Assembly (NCBI GenBank): GCA_021647375.1 | Contig: JAKIUV010000081.1 | Span: forward strand, 1-11,706 | DNA: 11,706 nucleotides | Direction of reading: 5' to 3' | DNA from: Robiginitomaculum sp. | GTDB taxonomy: Bacteria; Pseudomonadota; Alphaproteobacteria; Caulobacterales; Maricaulaceae | In this document: piece by piece, positions 6,205-11,706 of the stretch | Numbering within the stretch: the stretch's first letter is position 1 | Layout: every line of letters begins with the position of its first letter | The notes under the pieces: generated by a model | What the model saw: the letters and a program-made list of their open reading frames with translations, nothing else | Told to the model about the DNA's origin: nothing | Databases searched by the model: none | Made by a program: the position numbers and the translations under genes

Positions 6205-6234
6205 AGCGTAATCATACACAATCAGGATTACGCT
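6205..6234 (-). promoter_or_regulatory. 9-bp inverted repeat directly upstream of rarA, overlapping a possible -10
   Basis: AGCGTAATC (6205-6213) and GATTACGCT (6226-6234) are perfect complements 12 bp apart. The near arm ends one base before the rarA ATG. Minus-strand TATGAT (revcomp of 6211-6216) lies inside and is placed like the -10 of a leaderless promoter; no good -35 was found. It may be an operator or an mRNA hairpin that blocks initiation. Confidence 0.5.
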
Positions 6235-6278
6235 ACCAGTGTTAGATGTGGATCGTAATTATTATTGCACCTTACCCT

Positions 6279-6614
6279 TTAGGTTTTATCGCCGCTAGAG
6301 GCACCGCCGTCAATCATACGTTGGGTTTTTCTATGAGCCTCGTCAGCAAGGTCATCCCATTGCGCTTGTGTACGGCAAACGGTATTTTGCCCAATACGCG
6401 AACCAGTGTGTTTCACGCGTTTACAGACAACCGCCTTGCCGTCTTGATCATAAGCTTCACCTAAAAAATCAGGGTCAACATTTTGTGCGAGTTGCCCTTC
6501 ATTGGCGACCAATCTTTTCACAGCAGATGATTCACTATATGGATCAACCGTCGCGCAACCGACGACCAACAGCCCGGTAACAGTAAAAAGCGATAATTTA
6601 GTGGTGAATTTCAT
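6279..6614 (-). CDS. Small lipoprotein of unknown function
   Basis: A 111-residue protein with a clear type II signal peptide: MKFTTKLSLF, then TVTGLLVVGC with the lipobox VVGC and lipid-bearing Cys20. The mature part has two cysteines, Cys64 and Cys80, framing a basic stretch (VCKRVKHTGSRIG, then NTVCRTQAQWDDL); short proteins with this CxRVxxTGSR/VCRTxxxW pattern occur as hypotheticals in Alphaproteobacteria, and the two cysteines could form a disulfide in the envelope. I do not recognise a function. Start ATG 6614 has an excellent GGAGG at 6620-6624; upstream in-frame codons would bury the signal peptide. It sits between the protease and rarA on the same strand, about 80 bp beyond the tail of the protease gene. 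Confidence 0.82.
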   Translation of the reverse strand: MKFTTKLSLFTVTGLLVVGCATVDPYSESSAVKRLVANEGQLAQNVDPDFLGEAYDQDGKAVVCKRVKHTGSRIGQNTVCRTQAQWDDLADEAHRKTQRMIDGGASSGDKT

Positions 6615-6695
6615 AGTAACCTCCATTCGATTGACAATAATCTTAGCTGATTGCGGCAAGAATGCAAGGTCGAACAAATGAAGCGTGTAACTTGA

Positions 6696-6836
6696 TCAAA
6701 ACCTAATACGTGAGTTCGTGACCCTGCCGCCTCGGTCTAGTTTAATTTGCCAATTACGTTCGCCGTCAAATTCGTCGAGTACGTCTTGCAATTGGTCGGT
6801 GGAGGTGATGTCTTGTCCCATGACTTGCAGCAATCA
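6696..6836 (-). pseudogene. Out-of-reach PDZ2 tail of the Do protease, after an in-frame TGA
   Basis: In the same frame as the protease, right after its TGA (6834-6836), 45 codons stay open to a second TGA at 6696-6698. They read LLQVMGQDITSTDQLQDVL, then NWQIKLDRGGRVTNSRIRF, which is what should follow the last residues RTGD of the annotated protein (PDZ pattern GD-x-hydrophobic-hydrophobic-x-VNG). One base change, for example TGG to TGA, explains it. The full product would be about 475 residues from ATG 8123. Confidence 0.85.
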
Positions 6837-8123
6837 ATCGCCCGTGCGAAATCTGAACCGTGCGGATAGTCCGTCGCGACCCCGCGCCGCGATTACCACA
6901 CCGCTGGCAAAGGGATCAAAGTCCATTTCTTCGGCCAGTGCAGGCGACATATTGACAACACTGAGACCTTCAAACGGGTTGGTGCCCTCTATGGTTAATT
7001 GGTTGCGCTTGGGAAATTCTTTGGGTGTATCTGCGCGAACCGACACGGTACGGGTTTTACCGTCGCGCCAAATCTCGACCTTGGCTTTATAGCCCGGCGA
7101 AAATGTCGCCAGTTTGAAGCGTAGCCCGCTATCGTCAAATATCTCGGTGCCGTCTATGGACAACACGACATCGCGGCGTTTTATCCCCGCTTTATCGGCG
7201 GGGCCGCCTGCGTATATTTCTTCGACTATGGCACCGCGCGGACGGTCAAGACCTAGCGCTTCGGCCATCACAGCATTGACCCCCTCTGTGCGAGCGCCAA
7301 TCCACGGGCGGATGATTTTACCGTCCGATAATGCACTGTCGACGGCGCGTTTAACCAGTTCCCCCGGAATGGCAAACCCGATACCGTTAGAGCCGCCGGA
7401 GCGCGAGAAAATAGCAGTATTGACCCCGACCAAATGCCCATCCATATCCACCAATGCGCCGCCGGAATTACCAGGATTAACGGCGGCGTCGGTCTGAATG
7501 AAATTGGCCAAATCGGAAACTTGTGTCCGACCAAGCGCCGAGACTATGCCGGATGTAACGGTTTGGCCAACCCCGAACGGATTGCCTATGGCCAAGACCA
7601 AATCACCGACCTCCAGAGTATTATCACTGGCAATCGGTAGGACGGGCAGGCGTTCACCCTTAGTGTCTATTTGCAAAATCGCCAAATCGGACTCGCTATC
7701 CGCAGCGAGTAATATGGCTTTAAATTCGCGGCGATCCGCCAGCACAACCCGCATTTCCTGCGCACCCTTTATCACATGGGCATTGGTCACGATGACACCG
7801 TTAGAACGAACGATAACACCAGAGCCAAGCGAGCGCTCAGTCCGTTCGCGCGGAATACCCCGGCCAAAAAACGAGAAAAACGGGTCAACCCGTTGTCGCA
7901 CTTTACGCTCACTATAGACATTAACCACAGCCGGCGCAGTCTCCTTCACCACAGGCGCAAATGACATTTTCATCTGCACAGAAGATTGTGGCACCATGAG
8001 AGAGGCCTCAGGCGTAGTTCCCTTCTGCGCAGGATCCGCACAAGCCTGCGGTATAAAGATAGCGCTTAATACAAGTGCGCCACCGAAAAACTTGCCCACA
8101 ATAGATGTTATTTTATTTTTCAT
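6834..8123 (-). CDS. Do/DegP-DegQ-family periplasmic serine protease, cut short in PDZ2
   Basis: A 429-residue HtrA-type protease. A hydrophobic leader (KNKITSIVGKFFGGALVLSA) exports it to the periplasm, where the family degrades or refolds damaged envelope proteins. From ATG 8123 the triad is His116 (TNAHVIKGA), Asp146 (SESDLAILQ) and Ser220 (VNPGNSGGALV). PDZ1 covers about 272-362 (GAIVEEIYAGGPADKAGI) and PDZ2 starts near 375. The frame stops at RTGD in the middle of PDZ2, 45 codons early by comparison with the readable sequence beyond. An in-frame GTG at 8145-8147 would add eight residues; neither start has a clear Shine-Dalgarno. The leader holds Cys near PQACA, so a lipoprotein form cannot be excluded. 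The protease domain and PDZ1 are intact, so a partly active enzyme is possible. Confidence 0.9.
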   Translation of the reverse strand: MKNKITSIVGKFFGGALVLSAIFIPQACADPAQKGTTPEASLMVPQSSVQMKMSFAPVVKETAPAVVNVYSERKVRQRVDPFFSFFGRGIPRERTERSLGSGVIVRSNGVIVTNAHVIKGAQEMRVVLADRREFKAILLAADSESDLAILQIDTKGERLPVLPIASDNTLEVGDLVLAIGNPFGVGQTVTSGIVSALGRTQVSDLANFIQTDAAVNPGNSGGALVDMDGHLVGVNTAIFSRSGGSNGIGFAIPGELVKRAVDSALSDGKIIRPWIGARTEGVNAVMAEALGLDRPRGAIVEEIYAGGPADKAGIKRRDVVLSIDGTEIFDDSGLRFKLATFSPGYKAKVEIWRDGKTRTVSVRADTPKEFPKRNQLTIEGTNPFEGLSVVNMSPALAEEMDFDPFASGVVIAARGRDGLSARFRFRTGD

Positions 8124-8204
8124 AGCTATAAAATAGGGCTTATCCACCCCAAATTAAACCCCAAAGGTCAGAAATGAGGGTTTTTTAATTTTCTTGGGTC
8201 GCCT

Positions 8205-8220
8205 TGTCCGAAGTGGGACA
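8205..8220. promoter_or_regulatory. Candidate operator: dyad TGTCC-N6-GGACA
   Basis: TGTCC (8205-8209) and GGACA (8216-8220) are perfect complements in the divergent region between the protease gene and the RHH/EF-hand gene. The same half-sites recur 21-27 bp further on. Confidence 0.5.
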
Positions 8221-8231
8221 CAAAGAAACAC

Positions 8232-8241
8232 TGTCCGGACA
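8232..8241. promoter_or_regulatory. Candidate operator: palindrome TGTCCGGACA
   Basis: A perfect 10-bp palindrome made of the same two half-sites with no spacer. GGACAC occurs at 8216-8221 and again at 8237-8242, exactly 21 bp (two helical turns) apart, so proteins bound to both would lie on one face of the DNA. Confidence 0.5.
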
Positions 8242-8297
8242 CGAAAAAGATTGAATAGCAGTGACTTTGCTACATATTTTGATGAAAGGAGCACGCA

Positions 8298-9110
8298 ATG
8301 GGAAATAACAATTCAACAAAAGACGGTTTTGAGAAAAAATCCGAACGCCTAGACATTCGCGTGTCGCACCAAAAGAAACAGGCGTTTACAAAAGCCTGTG
8401 AAAACCAAGGTGATACGCCCAGCAATGCAGTCCGGCGGTTTATCACGACCTATATACGCCGCGCTAAGCAAGATGATTTTGGTGCGGCTATTCGCAAATT
8501 CCCATGGCGGCGCACTGCCATTTTCTCAACCGCTATCATTGCGCTTGCATTTGGGAGTCTCTCGCTTTGGGGGTTTATGTCACAAACAAAAGAAACTCGC
8601 ATAGCGAACGAAGTTTTTGACATTTACGACGAAAACAAAAATGGGCTTATCGATCTCGGTGAAATCACCTCTGATGATTTTCACCTCCACCGTGTGCTCA
8701 ACATTGACGGCGAAGACGGCATCTCGCGTGATGAGTTTACCAGCAAAGGCACTATGATTTGGCATTTTGTCAATCCTGATAACTTTAAGATTGTTAGAAA
8801 TGATAACGGACATTTTAAGCAATCATTAGAAGTCGTCCGGGAATTTCATCACAAAGAAGCTTCATCCGGATTTCCTATCAAACGCTTAGACAAGTACAAC
8901 ACAAAAGCCGTAAAGTTCAACCTGCGCAACCCTGATAAATTGGAATTCACGGTCTATGAACAAAAAATCAGCGGCTCTGTTGACCGCTCAATGACTTTTT
9001 TTCAACGCTCCGTCACTTGGGTTGAGGGGCGTAAAACACCCGAAATCGTTATGGGTTTGGGACGCAACAAGGCCGTCCTTACTAAAGATACCGGAAACGC
9101 TCTAGACTGA
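8298..9110 (+). CDS. Membrane-anchored RHH-domain protein with periplasmic EF-hand pair, function unknown
   Basis: A 270-residue protein I do not recognise as a named family. Residues 14-56 look like a ribbon-helix-helix DNA-binding fold: strand RLDIRVS, helix QKKQAFTKACENQ, turn, then helix SNAVRRFITTYIRRA. A single membrane helix follows at about 74-92 (TAIFSTAIIALAFGSLSLW), preceded by KFPWRR, so the N-terminus should be cytoplasmic and the rest periplasmic. Residues 111-122 form a textbook EF-hand loop (DENKNGLIDLGE: Asp1, Asn3, Asn5, Gly6, Ile8, Glu12); 135-146 (NIDGEDGISRDE) is a second, less regular one. Residues 150-270 match nothing I know. Start ATG 8298 follows AAAGGAG. It diverges from the protease gene. 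By eye its codons are more A/T-rich than its neighbours. A calcium-responsive membrane-bound regulator is an inference. Confidence 0.85.
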   Translation: MGNNNSTKDGFEKKSERLDIRVSHQKKQAFTKACENQGDTPSNAVRRFITTYIRRAKQDDFGAAIRKFPWRRTAIFSTAIIALAFGSLSLWGFMSQTKETRIANEVFDIYDENKNGLIDLGEITSDDFHLHRVLNIDGEDGISRDEFTSKGTMIWHFVNPDNFKIVRNDNGHFKQSLEVVREFHHKEASSGFPIKRLDKYNTKAVKFNLRNPDKLEFTVYEQKISGSVDRSMTFFQRSVTWVEGRKTPEIVMGLGRNKAVLTKDTGNALD

Positions 9111-9432
9111 ATATGGGCGGCTATTACGAGCTAACGCCCCTATTTTGCCTTTGCCACATAGGGCATGCCTGCGAAGATTGGGTTTAGGTATTTGTCTTTG
9201 TTTTTTACTTTCCAATTTTTGATGTTTTTTATGCAAAAACTGCGGGATTCCGGGGGCCTGGTTATTGCCATTGGCTAGCACCACTAACTTCAATATAGGA
9301 ATTGAGAACATCTCGTTTCGGCTGCTTTGAAAGTGTGGGTTCAACGGGTCGTCGCAAACTTTGCTAAGGAGGTGCTGTGATGGGAAGAAGCGGTTTTTTG
9401 GAGGATGTTTAAAAATTTCGTCCCGTTCTCTG
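9111..9432. other. 322-bp stretch without a convincing gene
   Basis: This is the space between the converging RHH/EF-hand and argD genes. A minus-strand frame stays open through it, but its composition (many His, Lys, Asn, Gln) and lack of a start signal make a protein unlikely. On the plus strand a strong AAGGAGG (9366-9372) precedes an ATG at 9380 that opens only ten codons before TAA, perhaps a relic start. Another minus-strand frame carries PPESRSF, then NPIFAGM, like the translation of dispersed intergenic repeats in other bacteria. argF, often found after argD in this class, is not here. Confidence 0.5.
9115..9146 (+). terminator. Possible terminator of the RHH/EF-hand gene
   Basis: GGGCG (9115-9119) pairs with CGCCC (9135-9139), with a further GCT/AGC pairing inside and a small bulge; TTTT follows at 9143-9146. 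It begins 4 bp after the stop codon. Confidence 0.4.
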
Positions 9433-10635
9433 CTAGCCGTCAAAATCATCCATGCTTTTGGCTTCGGTGAAGACTTTATCTAATATTGCTACAGCGTCTC
9501 TGACATTGTCTTCGCTAATGACCAAGGGCGGTGCCATGCGCAGGACATTATCGCCTGCATTGCCCACGAGGAGCTTATGAGCGCGGGCGAGATTGCGCAC
9601 GTCCAGAGCTTTTTTCTTGAGCTTCATGCCAATGAGCAAACCTTTGCCGCGCACGTCTTCGACCACATCGGGGTGGTCTTGTTTAAGGCGTTCAAATTGC
9701 TGGGTCATGAAATTAGCCATTTTGTTGACATTGGCCATTAACTCCGGATTGGTCAGCTCGTCAAACGCCGCGCTTGCCACCGCCATAGCCAATGGCCCGC
9801 CGCCGTAAGTAGAGCCGTGTGTGCCGACAACCATACCTTCGGCTGCACGCTCAGTCGCCAAACATGCGCCCATAGGAAAGCCGCCGCCCATACCTTTGGC
9901 CACGGCCATAACGTCTGGATCGGCTTGGCCGTCGGCCCACTGATGGGCGAATAATTTACCCGTGCGGCCTGCGCCCGATTGCACTTCGTCGTATATCAGC
10001 AATAGCCCGTGTTCGTCGCACAAGGCCCGCACATCTTTGAGGAACTGTACGGGTAGCGCACGCACACCGCCCTCGCCCTGTACGGGTTCAAGAAGGATTG
10101 CGGCGGTTTTATCCGAAATAGCATTTTTAATGGCATCAAAATCACCGAAAGGCAGATTGATAAAGCCCGGAAGCTCAGGGCCGAAGCCTTCGAGGTATTT
10201 TGGGTTGCCGCCAGCGTTAATCGTGGCGAATGTCCGACCGTGGAAAGCGCCCTTGCTGGTCAGGATTTCGTAGCGTTCCGGGTGGCCTTCGACAAATTGG
10301 CAACGCCTTGCGGTTTTCATAGCGCATTCTACGGCTTCTGCACCGGAGTTTGTGAAGAAAACTTTGTCGGCAAATGAAGCTGCACAATATTTCTCGGCCA
10401 ATTTTATCTGGTCTCGCACCTTAAACATGTTGGAGAGATGCCAAAGCTTACCCGCCTGCTCGGTTAACGCCCCCACCAAGGCCGGATGATTGTGGCCCAG
10501 GCCGTTGACCGCTATACCAGCAATAAAATCTAAATATTTATCGCCGTCCTCGGTATAGAGATACACACCCTCGCCGCGAACAAATTCTTCGGCAGGCGGG
10601 GCGTAGCAATTATAAATATTGTCATTTTGCGGCAT
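9433..10635 (-). CDS. argD: Acetylornithine aminotransferase (class III PLP-dependent)
   Basis: A 400-residue class III aminotransferase of normal length. ArgD converts N-acetylglutamate semialdehyde and glutamate to N-acetylornithine and 2-oxoglutarate in arginine synthesis, and can also act on succinyl-diaminopimelate in lysine synthesis. Seen in the sequence: phosphate-binding NSGAEAVE (97-104), FHGRTF (131-136), EPVQGEGG (183-190), PLP-contacting Asp216 and Gln219 in YDEVQSGAGRTG, and the Schiff-base Lys247 in AVAKGMGGGFPMGA, then THGSTYGGGPLA. Start ATG 10635 follows CTGGAG. It lies 25 bp after the ABC permease stop, so the two share a message. Other class III enzymes (ornithine, GABA or succinylornithine aminotransferase) are possible but less likely: the motif set is of the ArgD type. 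Confidence 0.92.
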   Translation of the reverse strand: MPQNDNIYNCYAPPAEEFVRGEGVYLYTEDGDKYLDFIAGIAVNGLGHNHPALVGALTEQAGKLWHLSNMFKVRDQIKLAEKYCAASFADKVFFTNSGAEAVECAMKTARRCQFVEGHPERYEILTSKGAFHGRTFATINAGGNPKYLEGFGPELPGFINLPFGDFDAIKNAISDKTAAILLEPVQGEGGVRALPVQFLKDVRALCDEHGLLLIYDEVQSGAGRTGKLFAHQWADGQADPDVMAVAKGMGGGFPMGACLATERAAEGMVVGTHGSTYGGGPLAMAVASAAFDELTNPELMANVNKMANFMTQQFERLKQDHPDVVEDVRGKGLLIGMKLKKKALDVRNLARAHKLLVGNAGDNVLRMAPPLVISEDNVRDAVAILDKVFTEAKSMDDFDG

Positions 10636-10660
10636 TTTGGTCTCCAGATAAAATATAATG

Positions 10661-11488
10661 TTAGGCCTTGAGGCGCCAACCTGATTTCAATACGCGTAAA
10701 CAAAAAACAAAGAGAATGAGATTGAGAACAAGTGTATAAAGGACACCCACCATAATATTCCCGTCCGCTTCCCCTAGAAATCCGTACCGAAATCCATCGA
10801 TAAAATAAAATAGCGGATTTACAAGGGATATTTTTTGAAAACCCTCGCTGAGGACATGGATGTGATAAAATGTACCAGACAGCATGCTGAGGGGCATAAT
10901 AATAAATTGGTTGACCACAGCAAGTTGGTCAAATTTTTCTGCCCATATCCCCGACAACAGACCGATCATAGACAGACAAGCCGCAGCCGATAGTCCGAAA
11001 TACAGAGCCGCCCAAGGTATGGCCGGGATTATGAACGTAAAGAATATTGATAATGCAAAATATGTGGAAAATGCCACTAATACGCCGCGTGTAATAGCCC
11101 CGCTGATAAAACCAATCGCAAGTTCCGCAGACGACAATGGCGGCATCAACACATCGGTGATAGAGCCGTTAACCTTGCTTGTCATCATAGAGGAAGACGA
11201 ATTTGCCGTCGCATTGTTCAATATACCCATCATAATAAGGCCGGGTATTAGGAAGCGAATAAATTCGCCGCTATCACCACCGCTTCGCCCCGGGAAGGCC
11301 ACAACGAACACTGTCATCAACAAAACATTGGACACCATAGGTGCCAGCAAGGTTTGCGGGATAATGCGCATGAAGCGTGCCACTTCTTTTTTATAAAGCG
11401 TCCAAAGCCCGAGCCAATTTACACGGCCAAACTCTCTAGCCCCAAATCCTTCATTCTGACCGATCTCGGCTTTCATCATGCTGTTCAT
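10661..11488 (-). CDS. ABC-2 type transporter permease (YadH-like)
   Basis: A 275-residue integral membrane protein with about six hydrophobic segments (roughly residues 44-66, 80-93, 121-140, 142-176, 189-206 and 246-266). The ABC-2 signature is visible near 179-210: SGIWAEKFDQLAVV, then IIMPLSMLSGTFYHI, followed by VNPLFYFIDGFRYGFLG. Such permeases pair with a separate ATPase to export lipids, polysaccharides or drugs; the substrate is unknown. The ATPase gene is usually adjacent, but the 218 bases upstream hold none. I prefer the ATG at 11486-11488, which has GAGAG 5 nt upstream; GTG 11494 would put that element too close. It is followed after 25 bp by argD, a pairing also known in other Alphaproteobacteria. 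Confidence 0.9.
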   Translation of the reverse strand: MNSMMKAEIGQNEGFGAREFGRVNWLGLWTLYKKEVARFMRIIPQTLLAPMVSNVLLMTVFVVAFPGRSGGDSGEFIRFLIPGLIMMGILNNATANSSSSMMTSKVNGSITDVLMPPLSSAELAIGFISGAITRGVLVAFSTYFALSIFFTFIIPAIPWAALYFGLSAAACLSMIGLLSGIWAEKFDQLAVVNQFIIMPLSMLSGTFYHIHVLSEGFQKISLVNPLFYFIDGFRYGFLGEADGNIMVGVLYTLVLNLILFVFCLRVLKSGWRLKA

Positions 11489-11601
11489 TTTCACTCTCTC
11501 ATTTCTTCGTCGTATTTAGCCATAATAACACGTATGTATCATGCCGCTTTCACGCCGCCAAGGCGATATAGAGGGTATCTCTCCCAGATCACATCACGAT
11601 T

Positions 11602-11622
11602 TAGTGCAAAAATGCACCACTA
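11602..11622. promoter_or_regulatory. Nested inverted repeats upstream of the permease gene
   Basis: GTGCA (11604-11608) pairs with TGCAC (11613-11617), and TAGTG (11602-11606) pairs with CACTA (11618-11622). The two pairings overlap and exclude each other. This may be an operator; no promoter hexamers could be fixed nearby with confidence. Confidence 0.3.
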
Positions 11623-11706
11623 CATATAGAAAGCTGTGGATAGATGAAGACTGCATCTTGTATCTGCCGCGCATATGGCTACGATATATTGATAATTTGT
11701 TAATGT

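Noticed and set aside
6834..6836. Selenocysteine or Trp recoding of the TGA in the protease
   Set aside because: No family reason for selenocysteine in a PDZ domain, and TGA is used as a normal stop elsewhere in the window.
6718..7917. Plus-strand frames antisense to the protease
   Set aside because: Ser/Pro/Arg-rich translations typical of the antisense of a conserved gene.
9102..9449. A 115-residue minus-strand open frame between argD and the RHH/EF-hand gene
   Set aside because: No ribosome binding site, overlaps the ends of both flanking genes, biased His/Lys/Asn/Gln content, and no recognisable domain.
11354..11629. A 91-residue plus-strand frame at the right edge
   Set aside because: Overlaps the permease start antisense, no ribosome binding site, no recognisable domain.
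11631..11641. TGTGGATAG, near to the reverse of a DnaA box; also TTATCCACC near 8140
   Set aside because: Each is a single 8/9 match with no cluster and no origin-type context.
1..11706. CRISPR arrays, tRNA or rRNA genes, insertion sequences with transposase
   Set aside because: None seen by eye on either strand; no spaced direct-repeat array or transposase motif.

Overview
The window looks like chromosomal DNA of an alphaproteobacterium of moderate G+C. The main reasons are an Irr-type Fur regulator with matching Irr boxes, and the Do-protease / rarA / crcB / rluC gene order typical of that class. A Maricaulales or Hyphomonadaceae-type marine bacterium would fit, but that finer placement is a guess. 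Everything was read by eye; no search was run.

Layout, left to right. Positions 1-627 (minus strand) hold the start of an RluC-type pseudouridine synthase gene, cut by the window edge, with crcB (fluoride channel) just upstream of it. Positions 760-1365 (plus strand) encode a secreted DUF1287 protein that converges on the next block. Positions 1379-4367 (minus strand) form an iron/peroxide block: irr, then rubrerythrin, a GlpC/HdrD-like Fe-S protein and DUF3501. A near-perfect Irr box and a second weaker dyad lie in front of rubrerythrin. A third dyad lies inside the -35/-10 spacer of an apparently leaderless irr promoter. Positions 4426-4824 are the C-terminal relic of an alpha/beta-hydrolase gene, ending in a 14-bp tandem duplication.

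Positions 4896-8123 (minus strand) run degP/degQ-like protease, small lipoprotein, rarA. The protease gene has an in-frame TGA inside its second PDZ domain, and the missing tail is still readable after the stop. On the other side of the divergent intergenic region, at 8298-9110 (plus strand), lies an unrecognised protein. It has an N-terminal ribbon-helix-helix domain, one membrane helix and a periplasmic EF-hand pair. Two dyads built from TGTCC/GGACA lie in front of it. Positions 9111-9432 have no convincing gene. Positions 9433-11488 (minus strand) hold an ABC-2 permease gene followed by argD. The last 218 bases hold no gene I can support.

How the genes may work together: irr-rbr-glpC-like-DUF3501 reads as an iron-controlled peroxide-detoxification unit, in which the Fe-S protein could supply electrons to a rubrerythrin that lacks a rubredoxin domain. 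The block 760-4858 sits between rarA and crcB, which are usually adjacent or close, so it looks like an insertion into a conserved core. The most novel candidate is the membrane-anchored RHH/EF-hand protein, whose architecture suggests a one-component sensor linking periplasmic calcium to DNA binding.
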